In this document: positions 1 through 6,460 of the stretch, one piece after another
Numbering within the stretch: the first letter of the stretch is position 1
How the letters are laid out: every line of letters begins with the position of its first letter
Assembly: GCA_902802975.1 (NCBI GenBank)
Contig: CADCOF010000283.1
Location: 1-9,556, forward strand
DNA: 9,556 nt
Reading direction: 5' to 3'
DNA from: an uncultured Ruminococcus sp.
GTDB taxonomy: Bacteria; Bacillota; Clostridia; Oscillospirales; Acutalibacteraceae
Notes under the pieces: model-generated
Database searches by the model: none
The model's input: the letters and a program-made list of their open reading frames with translations, nothing else
What the model was told of the DNA's origin: nothing
Translations under genes and position numbers: made by a program

Positions 1-4
1 AGAG

Positions 5-60
5 CATCACAAAGTTTTTCGCCAAGCCTTTTTTCAAAAAGGCTTGCCGCCGGAGGCATA
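5..60 (-). repeat. Intergenic hairpin repeat, copy 1
   Basis: This 56-base segment matches 4696-4751 in inverted orientation at 53 of 56 positions by eye. Its core is an 11-bp perfect inverted repeat, CAAGCCTTTTT (23-33) with AAAAAGGCTTG (36-46), separated by two bases. Two of the three differences from the other copy lie opposite each other in the stem and keep the pairing (A-T here, C-G there), which suggests selection on structure. It lies just beyond the 3' end of glnN, so it may help end or protect that transcript, but no clean U-run follows the stem. The element may extend left past the window edge. Confidence 0.8.
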
Positions 61-66
61 CCGAAA

Positions 67-88
67 GCTTAAGTTGATGACATTGCGT
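67..88 (+). repeat. Short repeat module shared with 4766-4787
   Basis: These 22 bases match 4766-4787 at 19 of 22 positions in the same orientation, although the neighbouring hairpin repeat (5-60 versus 4696-4751) is inverted between the two sites. The two modules therefore seem to have been combined independently. Between this module and glnN there is a weak stem (AGCCG with CGGCT, minus strand) but no convincing terminator. Confidence 0.5.
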
Positions 89-141
89 CTAAAGCCGGTG
101 GGATTGCGGCTGCCATTTTTTCAAATTTGCTCGTTTACAGC

Positions 142-2253
142 TTATTTAATACTATAAAGCATCTGTCCGTAAGACGCATACGGCCATGCTTTTGCGTCCA
201 TGCTCATTTCCATTTCGTCTGCGGGTATTCTTGCCTCCTGCATTGCCGGGAATACTTCATCTGCATAGAAGTTTGCAAGCTCCTGAACGCCGTGTATGTC
301 TGCCGCCTTCAGAAGAAGTGAATCGAGCTTATCTATTCTCTTCGAGAAACACAGCTGCAGTTTCGACAGCTTTGCCGCAAGCTCTATCTCAAGCTCCGAT
401 GTAATCTCTGCCGAAAGTGCCTTCTTAGCCGACGCCGTTTCCACAAGCTCCTTTACATACTTAGACACTGCCGGGATAATATCCTTTCTCGCCATATCTA
501 TCATTGTAAGTGCTTCAATGTTTATTGTCTTGCTGTAGTTCTCCAGAAGAATTTCACAGCGCGCGTGAAGTTCAAGGTCACTGTAAATTCTGTGCTTTGC
601 AAACAGAGCGCGGTTCTTTTCGTCACAATAGTGAGACAGCGCAGCGGGAGTTGTACGGAAATTCGTAAGTCCTCTTCTCTCGGCTTCCGTTACCCACTCG
701 GGCGCGTAATTGTTGCCGTTGAAAATAATTCTCTTATGCTTACGATATGTTTCCTTTACGATATCGAGAATAGCAGCGTCCTTATCCTCGGCTTTTTCGA
801 GAATATCCGCAAACTGCGAAAGCGACTCTGCAACTATAGTATTAATCATGATGTTCGGGCATGCGATATTGTCGTTGGAACCAAGCATGCGGAACTCAAA
901 TTTATTACCGGTAAACGCAAAAGGAGACGTTCTGTTTCTGTCTGAAGTATCCTTCTTGAAGTCGGGCAGAACCGCTACGCCTGTTTCAAGAAGTACCCTG
1001 TGATCGCCTTCCTTGTAATCCTTGCCGTATGCGATTGATTCGAGAACATCTTCAAGATCGGAACCGATAAACATGGATACAATAGCCGGAGGCGCTTCGT
1101 TCGCACCCAAACGATGATCATTTCCCGCAGACGCTGCCGAAATTCGCAGCAAATCCTGATTTTCATCAACAGCCTTGATAACTGCCGCAAGAAACAGCAG
1201 GAATTTTTTGTTTTTGATCGGGTCTTTGCCCGGGTTGAGGAAATTCTCGCCTTCGTTTGTACCGATTGACCAGTTGTTGTGCTTGCCGCTTCCGTTTACG
1301 CCTGCAAAAGGCTTCTCGTGAAGGAGACACTCCATTCCGTGACGATTTGCGATACGCTTCATCATTTCCATTGTCAGCTGATTGTGGTCTGTTGCAAGAT
1401 TCGACGTAGTGAAAATAGGCGCAAGCTCATGCTGTGCGGGCGCAACCTCGTTGTGCTTTGTCTTTGCGTATATGCCGAGCTTCCAAAGCTCCGTATCGAG
1501 GTCTTTCATAAAGCTTGAAACTTTATCTTTGATCTTGCCGAAATAGTGATCTTCAAGTTCCTGACCCTTCGGTGCTCTTGCGCCGTAAAGAGTTCTGCCG
1601 GTATATGTAAGGTCTTTTCTCGAGTCGAACATAGCCTTATCAATCAGGAAATATTCCTGCTCGGGGCCAACCGTTGTGGTTACCTTTGTTGTCGTTGTAT
1701 CGCCGAGTGCTCTGAGAACTCTGAGTGCTTCTCTGCTCACTGCTTCCATTGAGCGAAGAAGAGGAGTTTTCTTATCGAGAACGTCGCCTGTGTACGAACA
1801 AAACGCCGTTGGAATGCACAACGAACCATCTTTGATGAAAGCGTATGACGTAGGGTCCCATGTTGTATAGCCGCGCGCCTCAAATGTTGCGCGAATACCG
1901 CCCGACGGGAATGACGACGCGTCAGGCTCGCCCTTGATAAGCTCCTTGCCGCTGAACTCCATAATTACGGTGCCGTCATCGTTGGGATTGATGAACGAGT
2001 CGTGCTTCTCTGCGGTGACGCCTGTCATGGGCTGAAACCAGTGTGTGTAGTGTGTGCAGCCATGTTCAACTGCCCAATCCTTCATTGCGTTTGCAACAAT
2101 ATTTGCAACGTTGATATCAAGCGGCTTATCCTCACGGATAGTCTTTTTGAGTGCCTTATATGTCTGCTTTGGAAGTCTCTCCTTCATAGTTCTGTCATCG
2201 AAAACAAGACTTCCGAATATTTCGGGTACATTAACATTAGCCGTATTATTCAT
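142..2253 (-). CDS. glnN: Glutamine synthetase type III (GlnN)
   Basis: Cytoplasmic ATP-dependent ligase that makes glutamine from glutamate and ammonium, the entry step of nitrogen assimilation. At 703 residues it fits the long type III family (roughly 700 aa) rather than the ~450-aa type I enzymes. Visible family motifs are GPEQEYFLID (196-205, metal and substrate glutamates), KHNEVAPAQHELAPIF (266-281), GVNGSGKHNNWS (318-329) and RTSPFAFTGNKFEFR (441-455), the last near the ATP/phosphate site. The N-terminal ~150 residues and the long helical C-terminus (about 560-703) are typical of GSIII. The ATG is preceded by GGAGG seven bases upstream. The gene is single, divergent from htrA, with a promoter and leader terminator at 2296-2412. 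It is intact, with no frameshift. Confidence 0.97.
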   Translation of the reverse strand: MNNTANVNVPEIFGSLVFDDRTMKERLPKQTYKALKKTIREDKPLDINVANIVANAMKDWAVEHGCTHYTHWFQPMTGVTAEKHDSFINPNDDGTVIMEFSGKELIKGEPDASSFPSGGIRATFEARGYTTWDPTSYAFIKDGSLCIPTAFCSYTGDVLDKKTPLLRSMEAVSREALRVLRALGDTTTTKVTTTVGPEQEYFLIDKAMFDSRKDLTYTGRTLYGARAPKGQELEDHYFGKIKDKVSSFMKDLDTELWKLGIYAKTKHNEVAPAQHELAPIFTTSNLATDHNQLTMEMMKRIANRHGMECLLHEKPFAGVNGSGKHNNWSIGTNEGENFLNPGKDPIKNKKFLLFLAAVIKAVDENQDLLRISAASAGNDHRLGANEAPPAIVSMFIGSDLEDVLESIAYGKDYKEGDHRVLLETGVAVLPDFKKDTSDRNRTSPFAFTGNKFEFRMLGSNDNIACPNIMINTIVAESLSQFADILEKAEDKDAAILDIVKETYRKHKRIIFNGNNYAPEWVTEAERRGLTNFRTTPAALSHYCDEKNRALFAKHRIYSDLELHARCEILLENYSKTINIEALTMIDMARKDIIPAVSKYVKELVETASAKKALSAEITSELEIELAAKLSKLQLCFSKRIDKLDSLLLKAADIHGVQELANFYADEVFPAMQEARIPADEMEMSMDAKAWPYASYGQMLYSIK

Positions 2254-2295
2254 AACTTATCCTCCGCAAAATAAATTTCATCGAAGTATACTACT

Positions 2296-2339
2296 AAAAA
2301 AAGGCACTATGGGTACCATAACGCACCCACAGCGCCTTT
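2296..2339 (-). terminator. Intrinsic terminator inside the glnN leader (possible attenuator)
   Basis: On the minus strand, GGCGCTGTGGGT (2336-2325) pairs with ACCCATAGTGCC (2314-2303) over 12 bp including two G-U pairs. Three further A-U pairs extend the base, and seven Ts follow (2302-2296). The hairpin lies between the predicted glnN promoter and the start codon, so it would stop glnN transcription unless prevented. It could instead only end transcripts from further upstream, but the promoters at 2357-2412 are placed to read into it. Confidence 0.8.
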
Positions 2340-2344
2340 GCTGT
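2329..2344 (-). promoter_or_regulatory. Candidate antiterminator hairpin in glnN leader (ANTAR-like hexaloop)
   Basis: On the minus strand ACAGC (2344-2340) and GCTGT (2333-2329) form a 5-bp stem around the six-base loop AAAGGC. The loop has A at position 1 and G at position 4, the pattern known for RNA targets of ANTAR-domain antitermination proteins. The hairpin uses eight bases of the 5' arm of the terminator at 2296-2339, so the two folds exclude one another. Known ANTAR targets usually have a second similar hairpin upstream, and I do not see one here. The assignment is a hypothesis. Confidence 0.4.
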
Positions 2345-2356
2345 TAAGACACGTAC

Positions 2357-2385
2357 ATTATAATCCATTCGTTTTGAGAAATCAA
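2357..2385 (-). promoter_or_regulatory. glnN proximal promoter
   Basis: Minus-strand TTGATT (2385-2380), 17-base spacer, TATAAT (2362-2357). Transcription would start near 2350, giving a leader of roughly 100 nt that begins just before the candidate antiterminator/terminator. Confidence 0.65.
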
Positions 2386-2412
2386 TAGTAATAATGACAT
2401 AAAGATTGTCAA
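2385..2412 (-). promoter_or_regulatory. glnN distal promoter candidate
   Basis: Minus-strand TTGACA (2412-2407), 16-base spacer, TACTAT (2390-2385). The -35 is perfect, the -10 moderate. It abuts the -35 of the proximal promoter, so the two could not easily be occupied together. Confidence 0.4.
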
Positions 2413-2513
2413 CAAAAAATTTTTTTACATTGTTTTTGACGTAAGCAAAATCAGCTTATCGCTGAATTCTTCGTAAACTTCACAAACCATATGCAAATTC
2501 ATTATTTTTTATC

Positions 2514-2542
2514 TTTACAAATTCAAAAAAATATGTTATAAT
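2514..2542 (+). promoter_or_regulatory. htrA promoter
   Basis: TTTACA (2514-2519), 17-base spacer, TATAAT (2537-2542), with a TG one base upstream of the -10 (extended -10). Transcription would start near 2549. The region 2413-2513 between this promoter and those of glnN holds only AT-rich DNA and a small TCAGC/GCTGA inverted repeat (2451-2465). Confidence 0.7.
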
Positions 2543-2552
2543 CACAAAAAGA

Positions 2553-2570
2553 GATAAATTTCGATTTATC
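2553..2570 (+). promoter_or_regulatory. 5' stem-loop of htrA mRNA
   Basis: GATAAAT (2553-2559) and ATTTATC (2564-2570) pair perfectly around a TTCG loop. It begins about four bases after the predicted start of the htrA transcript, a position that often protects an mRNA 5' end. A shorter CGCT/AGCG stem follows just before the AGGAGG at 2596-2601. Confidence 0.4.
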
Positions 2571-2606
2571 CTTTACCGCTTTTTCAGCGACCCATAGGAG
2601 GTCTCC

Positions 2607-4127
2607 ATGGAAAATAATTCAGATAACACAAATTCACGTACCGGCGCACCTGCTTCCGATGATCCGATCTTCGACGAAAAGCCCGCGGAAATGTCACTCG
2701 AAGGCAGAAAAGAGCAGCTGGAAAAAAAGATCAGCGAAGAGTACGACCGCAGTACAGCCAAACCTGCGCCGTATGAGGGCGAATACAGCACATACGACAA
2801 AAACACAGACACAAACGCACCGCCAAAAATGTCGAGCGGCTCAAAGGCGTACATCATTTTGATAATAGGTGTAACATGTGCGTTTCTCATAGGTTTTGTT
2901 TTGGAATGCAGACGAACGTATTCTGAAGGCGGACTGTTCGGCGGCGATCTCGACAGGTTCACTCTTCCCGTACCGGGCGACAGTGACAAAGACTCCCCTT
3001 TCAGTGGTCTGTTTCCGTTCGATTTTGGCAGCGACAGCGACAAGGACAATAATGACAGTGACAGTGACGTAAGTTCCGACACAACAAATGACAGTTCGCT
3101 GGTTAAGGCTCCCGAAAAAGACAAGGTGCTTGACCCGAACGCCGAACCGATCAAGCTTGAAGATCAGCCCGAAGACATTGATTCTGCGGAGTACACAGCA
3201 CGAAAAGCATACAAAATAGTTGAAAACTCGGTTGTTAACGTTGTGGTGTACAGTTCTCAGGAATACATAGGAAACGAGGCTTATAAAGAAGGCACAGGTA
3301 CCGGTATTGTTTTAAGCGAGGACGGCTACATTATCACTAACAGTCACGTTGTTGATGACAGCACCGAGCGCGGCGTTGAGATCATACTGAAAAACGGCGA
3401 CCGATACGCGGCTGCGATTGCCGGCTGCGACTCACGAACCGACCTTGCTGTTTTGAAAGTGGATGCGACCAAACTTGACGCGATATCTTTTGTAGATTCA
3501 GATCAGATTGAAGTGGGACAGGACGCTATAGTTGTGGGCAACCCGGGCGGCGTCAATTATTCCCATTCACTGACAAGGGGCTGTGTGTCGGCACTGAACA
3601 GAACGCTTCCTTCGAATACAATTGTGTCTTATATTCAGACAGACGCCGCTATCAACCCGGGAAACTCCGGCGGACCTCTTTTGAACAGTGCCGGACAGGT
3701 CATGGGCATAACGACAATCAAGATTGCTAACACCGATTATGAAGGAATGGGCTTTGCAATACCGTCTAAGCTTGCTGTTGAAATTGCAAACGATATTATA
3801 CGACAGGGCTACGTTGCAGGCAGAGTTCGCGTTGGCGTACTTGCAAGCGTATATGACGGAACGCTTTCTTCCGGAGTTGAAGGCATTCAGATCAAAGAGA
3901 TATTTGACGATTCGCCGCTCAAGAGTACGGAAGTAAAGGTCGGTGACGTTATTATGTCGATAAACGATGTTCCTACTCCGAATTTTTCCGTTTTTTACAG
4001 TGAACTTGGAGAATATAACCCGGGTGACGAGGTCACACTAAAGCTGTACAGGGAACCGTCGCCGGGCGACGCAGGGAAAACGTTTACAGTAAAAATCAAG
4101 CTTCTTGCAGACACGGGCAATACTTAA
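2607..4127 (+). CDS. htrA: Membrane-anchored HtrA/DegP-type serine protease with PDZ domain
   Basis: Envelope quality-control protease, 506 aa. Residues 1-78 are a charged cytoplasmic tail without a signal peptide; 79-98 form one transmembrane helix. Residues 110-195 are an extracellular linker rich in Ser and Asp. The trypsin-like domain (about 200-405) carries the full triad: His247 in TNSHVV, Asp279 in SRTDLAVLKV and Ser354 in NPGNSGGPLL. One PDZ domain follows (about 408-500), with GDVIMSIND at 446-454. This is the usual layout of Gram-positive HtrA. The ATG is well supported: AGGAGG ends five bases before it. The gene has its own promoter. HtrA genes adjoin walJ and rlmH in Bacilli, and here they are a few kilobases away on the other strand. 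Proteolytic activity is inferred from the intact triad; substrates are unknown. Confidence 0.95.
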   Translation: MENNSDNTNSRTGAPASDDPIFDEKPAEMSLEGRKEQLEKKISEEYDRSTAKPAPYEGEYSTYDKNTDTNAPPKMSSGSKAYIILIIGVTCAFLIGFVLECRRTYSEGGLFGGDLDRFTLPVPGDSDKDSPFSGLFPFDFGSDSDKDNNDSDSDVSSDTTNDSSLVKAPEKDKVLDPNAEPIKLEDQPEDIDSAEYTARKAYKIVENSVVNVVVYSSQEYIGNEAYKEGTGTGIVLSEDGYIITNSHVVDDSTERGVEIILKNGDRYAAAIAGCDSRTDLAVLKVDATKLDAISFVDSDQIEVGQDAIVVGNPGGVNYSHSLTRGCVSALNRTLPSNTIVSYIQTDAAINPGNSGGPLLNSAGQVMGITTIKIANTDYEGMGFAIPSKLAVEIANDIIRQGYVAGRVRVGVLASVYDGTLSSGVEGIQIKEIFDDSPLKSTEVKVGDVIMSINDVPTPNFSVFYSELGEYNPGDEVTLKLYREPSPGDAGKTFTVKIKLLADTGNT

Positions 4128-4173
4128 TTTGACATTTAAGATAAAAAATAAGATAAAAAAGCATTGCGCTGAA

Positions 4174-4206
4174 TTTTTCAAAAAATTTTTTAATTTTTTT
4201 GAAAAA
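4174..4206 (+). terminator. A/T-only inverted repeat after htrA
   Basis: TTTTTCAAAAAA (4174-4185) and TTTTTTGAAAAA (4195-4206) form a 12-bp stem with only one G-C pair. It is the only candidate terminator between htrA and the next gene. A stem this AT-rich would be weak, so read-through is likely, or the repeat has another role. Confidence 0.4.
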
Positions 4207-4210
4207 ACTA

Positions 4211-4246
4211 TTGGAATTTTACAAAAAATATAGTAAAATATATATG
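4211..4246 (+). promoter_or_regulatory. Promoter candidates for the small membrane protein
   Basis: Two overlapping fits are visible: TTGGAA (4211-4216), 17 bases, TAAAAT (4234-4239); and TTTACA (4218-4223), 17 bases, TATATG (4241-4246). The region is so AT-rich that chance matches are likely. Confidence 0.4.
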
Positions 4247-4278
4247 GTTGATAATTTTTTAATTGGGTGGGATGATTT

Positions 4279-4629
4279 ATGCGTGGAGTAAAAATTGTAA
4301 GTAGAACCGAAACTACAAAGATCATAGTAGATGATGAAACCAGACCAATTCCGATCATACTTTTCCTTCTGTTCACAATAGCTACTACAGCGGTTAGTAT
4401 TGTTGGTATTGTTAATGATGAGCATCGTCGTTGGGCATTTGTAATGGCGGTATGTTACTTTATTGTCAGTGCTATTATCTTCTCCGGTTATTCTACAACG
4501 GTATCTAAGCAGAGTACCTACAAATACAAGGTTATCGTTGCAGAAGGCACGGATATGGATGAATTCTATGACAAGTACGAAGTTCTCACACAGAAGGGCA
4601 GAGTTTACGAAGTTATCGAGAAAAATTAA
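4279..4629 (+). CDS. Small membrane protein with two helices, unknown function
   Basis: A 116-residue protein I do not recognise at family level. Two hydrophobic helices are clear (about 23-45 and 52-70) with a short charged loop NDEHRR between them, so both ends probably face the same side. The C-terminal ~40 residues are soluble, and the stretch FYDKYEVLTQKGRVYEVIEK (96-115) looks like a small conserved domain; such tails occur in other short Clostridia membrane proteins of unknown role. The start codon has only a poor ribosome binding site (GGTGG, 4266-4270). It is followed after 18 bases by a strong terminator, so it is probably monocistronic or the last gene after htrA. No functional link to htrA can be shown. 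Reality as a gene is supported by composition, helices and bounding signals. Confidence 0.8.
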   Translation: MRGVKIVSRTETTKIIVDDETRPIPIILFLLFTIATTAVSIVGIVNDEHRRWAFVMAVCYFIVSAIIFSGYSTTVSKQSTYKYKVIVAEGTDMDEFYDKYEVLTQKGRVYEVIEKN

Positions 4630-4647
4630 AGTTCATGACACAATTTT

Positions 4648-4680
4648 ACGGGCAGTTTCAAACTGCCCGTTTCTCCTTTT
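4648..4680 (+). terminator. Intrinsic terminator of the small membrane protein gene
   Basis: ACGGGCAGTTT (4648-4658) and AAACTGCCCGT (4660-4670) form a perfect inverted repeat around one base, followed by TTCTCCTTTT. It lies 18 bases past the stop codon at 4629. Confidence 0.85.
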
Positions 4681-4695
4681 ACCGCAATGTCATCA

Positions 4696-4751
4696 TATGC
4701 CTCCGGCGGCCAGCCTTTTTGAAAAAAGGCTGGGCGAAAAACTTTGTGCTG
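4696..4751 (+). repeat. Intergenic hairpin repeat, copy 2
   Basis: Inverted partner of the repeat at 5-60 (53 of 56 matching by eye). Stem CCAGCCTTTTT (4710-4720) with AAAAAGGCTGG (4723-4733). The stem pair that is A-T in copy 1 is C-G here. This copy sits between convergent transcription units, inside a longer unit with matching ends (4698-4800). Confidence 0.8.
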
Positions 4752-4800
4752 TTATTTTTTATGGGGCTTGAGTTGACGACATTGCCTTTTACCGGAGGCA
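4698..4800. repeat. 103-bp unit with 9-bp terminal inverted repeats
   Basis: TGCCTCCGG (4698-4706) and CCGGAGGCA (4792-4800) are perfect inverted repeats bounding the hairpin core (4710-4733) and the module at 4766-4787. No coding capacity. The arrangement resembles a miniature transposable or REP-like intergenic element; no target-site duplication is evident. The 4630-4873 junction holds nothing else except the two flanking terminators. Confidence 0.45.
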
Positions 4801-4829
4801 AAAAGTCAGCAAACAATAACAAAATATAT

Positions 4830-4862
4830 AGCCCGCGTCCTGCATTATGTAAGTCGCGGGCT
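4830..4862 (-). terminator. Terminator at the 3' end of the lipoprotein gene
   Basis: Perfect 8-bp arms AGCCCGCG (4830-4837) and CGCGGGCT (4855-4862) around a 17-base loop. On the minus strand it is followed by ATATATTTTG, and it starts 12 bases past the lipoprotein stop. On the plus strand it is followed by TTTGG, so it may act weakly both ways. Confidence 0.7.
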
Positions 4863-4873
4863 TTGGCTGTGCC

Positions 4874-5386
4874 TTAAATCACAGCTTTCAAATTTATATC
4901 CATTTCTTTTGAAACTATGGATTTTATTTTTCCTGTTGAAAAGTCGGTTGATATTGTGTACTCGAATCTGCCTGTACTCCCTGTGAACACTGCGGTATCT
5001 TGCTGCGCACTGTTCTCCGGCGTTAGCGGTGTGCTTTCCGCACTGCGGAATATATCGTATAATATTCGCGGCAGCGAACACGCGCCCAACGTGGCAGAAT
5101 CCGACTTGTAGCTCAGGTTGTCGAAACTGACGCTGCTTCCGTTTGACATAAACGTACACACAAATCCGTCCAGCGACTCAGGCGAAGTGAATGACACCGT
5201 GAATAAGCTTTGCGGCGAGTTTGTTACATTAAGTGTGTATACACGTCCCGAATACTCCGCTGTGCATTCGCAGCCCAAAAGCGACAGCAGCGGTGCCGCG
5301 GGCTGCGGCGGCTTTCCGCATGATGACAGCGGCAGAACCAAAGCCACCGCCATTACTGCGGCTGTCATTTTTCTGATAATAGTCAC
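4874..5386 (-). CDS. Putative lipoprotein, unknown function
   Basis: A 170-residue exported lipoprotein. The N-terminus has basic residues, a hydrophobic stretch (MTAAVMAVALVLP) and the lipobox LSSC, with the lipidated Cys at residue 23 from the start used here. The mature part is Ser/Thr-rich with alternating hydrophobic residues suggesting beta strands (for example RVYTLNVTN, LFTVSFTSP, VSFDNLSYKS). A LolA/LolB-like sheet fold is possible but only inferred. I chose the GTG at 5386 because AAGGGA (5401-5396) lies nine bases upstream. A TTG at 5395 would have that site touching it, and an ATG at 5368 would shorten the signal's basic region. Its ribosome binding site overlaps the nnrD stop, so it is almost certainly translated from the same mRNA as nnrD. 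A terminator follows. It may serve the cell surface and need not relate to NAD(P)HX repair. Confidence 0.85.
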   Translation of the reverse strand: MTIIRKMTAAVMAVALVLPLSSCGKPPQPAAPLLSLLGCECTAEYSGRVYTLNVTNSPQSLFTVSFTSPESLDGFVCTFMSNGSSVSFDNLSYKSDSATLGACSLPRILYDIFRSAESTPLTPENSAQQDTAVFTGSTGRFEYTISTDFSTGKIKSIVSKEMDINLKAVI

Positions 5387-5399
5387 TATATACAATCCC

Positions 5400-6296
5400 T
5401 TACATAAGATATTTTACAGCGAATATTATATCTCTTGCCGTAACGCACGACGAGGATATCTCATCAATACATTCGTCGGCGGCAAAGCCATGCAGATATA
5501 CTCCGGCAACGGCAGCCTGAAAACAATCTATCCCCTGACACACCAGCGCGCCGATCAAACCGGCTAAAACGTCGCCGCTTCCCCCTTTTGCCAAACAACC
5601 GTTGCCTGTGGGGTTGACAACAACATCCTTACCATTTGTAATAATGGTATTAACTCCCTTCAAAACAACTATACATCTGTGTTTTTTTGCAAAATTCACG
5701 GCAGTGTCAAGGCGGTTCGACTGAACGTCAGACACAGAACTTACACACAAACGCGACATTTCTCCCGGGTGCGGAGTGATAATAGTTGGGGCTTTTCGCT
5801 GTAATAATATATCTGTATGCAAAGAAACGCAATTAAGACCATCTGCATCAATAATTAGCGGACGCGCAGTGTTTTTAATCACACTGTCGCAAATTGCAAT
5901 CGTATCATCGCTTACTTTAAGACCGCAGCCGATAACGGCGGCTGTTGACGAATTTACCTCTTCAATTATCCGATCTATACTGTCTGAGGAAATTGTGCCC
6001 GATTTCGATGATGACAGCGGTACAAAAACATTCTCCCACAAATTTGAGGCACAAATTGAATATATTGATTCAGGGATTATCATTTTAACAAGACCCGCGC
6101 CGGCAGTGACAGCGGCACTTCCGCAAAGCATGGCTGCACCCGCCATACCATAACTGCCGCAAATGCAGGAAAGAGTGCCGAAAGTGCCTTTGTTGCAGTC
6201 ACCGTCACGCATTTCGTTGAGGCGATCGATTACTCTGTCAAATATTACTTCCGGTTTGTTTGATTCTTCATTATTTATAAACTCTAACATTTTCAT
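5400..6296 (-). CDS. nnrD: ADP/ATP-dependent (S)-NAD(P)H-hydrate dehydratase
   Basis: Cytoplasmic repair enzyme that dehydrates damaged NADHX/NADPHX back to NAD(P)H using a nucleotide. It is the YjeF C-terminal (ribokinase-like) domain alone, about 298 aa; the NnrE epimerase domain fused in many bacteria is absent, as in other stand-alone NnrD proteins. Motifs are GTFGTLSCICGSYGMAGAA near the N-terminus, the metal/substrate region DADGLN, TPHPGEMSRL, LKGVNTIIT, and the catalytic/nucleotide loop NPTGNGCLAKGGSGDVLAG with the expected GGSGD. I chose the ATG at 6296 because a GAGAGAGGG site lies seven bases before it. An in-frame ATG at 6332 lacks such a site and lies upstream of the predicted transcription start. 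An epimerase must be encoded elsewhere or the enzyme acts only on the S epimer. The lipoprotein gene follows directly. Confidence 0.93.
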   Translation of the reverse strand: MKMLEFINNEESNKPEVIFDRVIDRLNEMRDGDCNKGTFGTLSCICGSYGMAGAAMLCGSAAVTAGAGLVKMIIPESIYSICASNLWENVFVPLSSSKSGTISSDSIDRIIEEVNSSTAAVIGCGLKVSDDTIAICDSVIKNTARPLIIDADGLNCVSLHTDILLQRKAPTIITPHPGEMSRLCVSSVSDVQSNRLDTAVNFAKKHRCIVVLKGVNTIITNGKDVVVNPTGNGCLAKGGSGDVLAGLIGALVCQGIDCFQAAVAGVYLHGFAADECIDEISSSCVTARDIIFAVKYLM

Positions 6297-6332
6297 TAAC
6301 TTACCCTCTCTCACTAAATTGAATTTTTGCAT

Positions 6333-6361
6333 TATCTATATTATTCAACAGATGATGCCAA
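6333..6361 (-). promoter_or_regulatory. nnrD promoter candidate
   Basis: Minus-strand TTGGCA (6361-6356), 17 bases, TAGATA (6338-6333). The -10 is imperfect. Its location upstream of the chosen nnrD start, plus the 164-bp gap after rlmH, suggests nnrD and the lipoprotein gene form their own unit. The rest of the gap (6362-6432) shows nothing else. Confidence 0.35.
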
Positions 6362-6432
6362 TTATTCTAGGCGGGCTTTTTGTTACGCGTTTGAGCTATG
6401 ATAAATATATGAAAGTCTGTTTTAACTTAAAA

Positions 6433-6453
6433 CTTAAAGCTTTGAGCTTTAAG
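6433..6453 (-). terminator. Inverted repeat after rlmH, weak terminator candidate
   Basis: CTTAAAGCT (6433-6441) and AGCTTTAAG (6445-6453) are perfect 9-bp arms around three bases. The hairpin begins eight bases past the rlmH stop; on the minus strand it is followed by TTTTAAGTTAAAA, a poor U-run. Adjacent AGCTTTAAG-like repeats offer alternative pairings. Confidence 0.45.
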
Positions 6454-6460
6454 CTTTAAG

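Noticed and set aside
565..945. 126-codon plus-strand open frame inside glnN
   Set aside because: It lies wholly antisense to conserved GSIII sequence, with no start signal or recognisable domain.
2407..2429. GlnR/TnrA-like box (TGTCA ... TTACA) upstream of glnN
   Set aside because: The arms are separated by 13 bases rather than the 7 of the known TGTNA-N7-TNACA site, and the middle is simple A/T sequence.
2413..2510. AT-rich stretch between glnN and htrA promoters as an origin or small RNA
   Set aside because: Only a short TCAGC/GCTGA stem and A/T runs are present; no DnaA-box cluster, no promoter-terminator pair.
2573..3154. 193-codon open frame on the minus strand, rich in Ser and Leu
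   Set aside because: It is antisense to the start of htrA. Its Ser/Leu runs are the complement of the Ser/Asp-rich linker, and it has no ribosome binding site or domain.
4635..4877. 80-codon plus-strand open frame between the convergent genes
   Set aside because: It consists of two terminators and the intergenic repeat; no ribosome binding site or protein-like composition.
6297..6332. Upstream ATG start for nnrD (12 extra residues)
   Set aside because: No ribosome binding site before it; a good one precedes the ATG at 6296, and the best promoter fit would start transcription after the upstream ATG.
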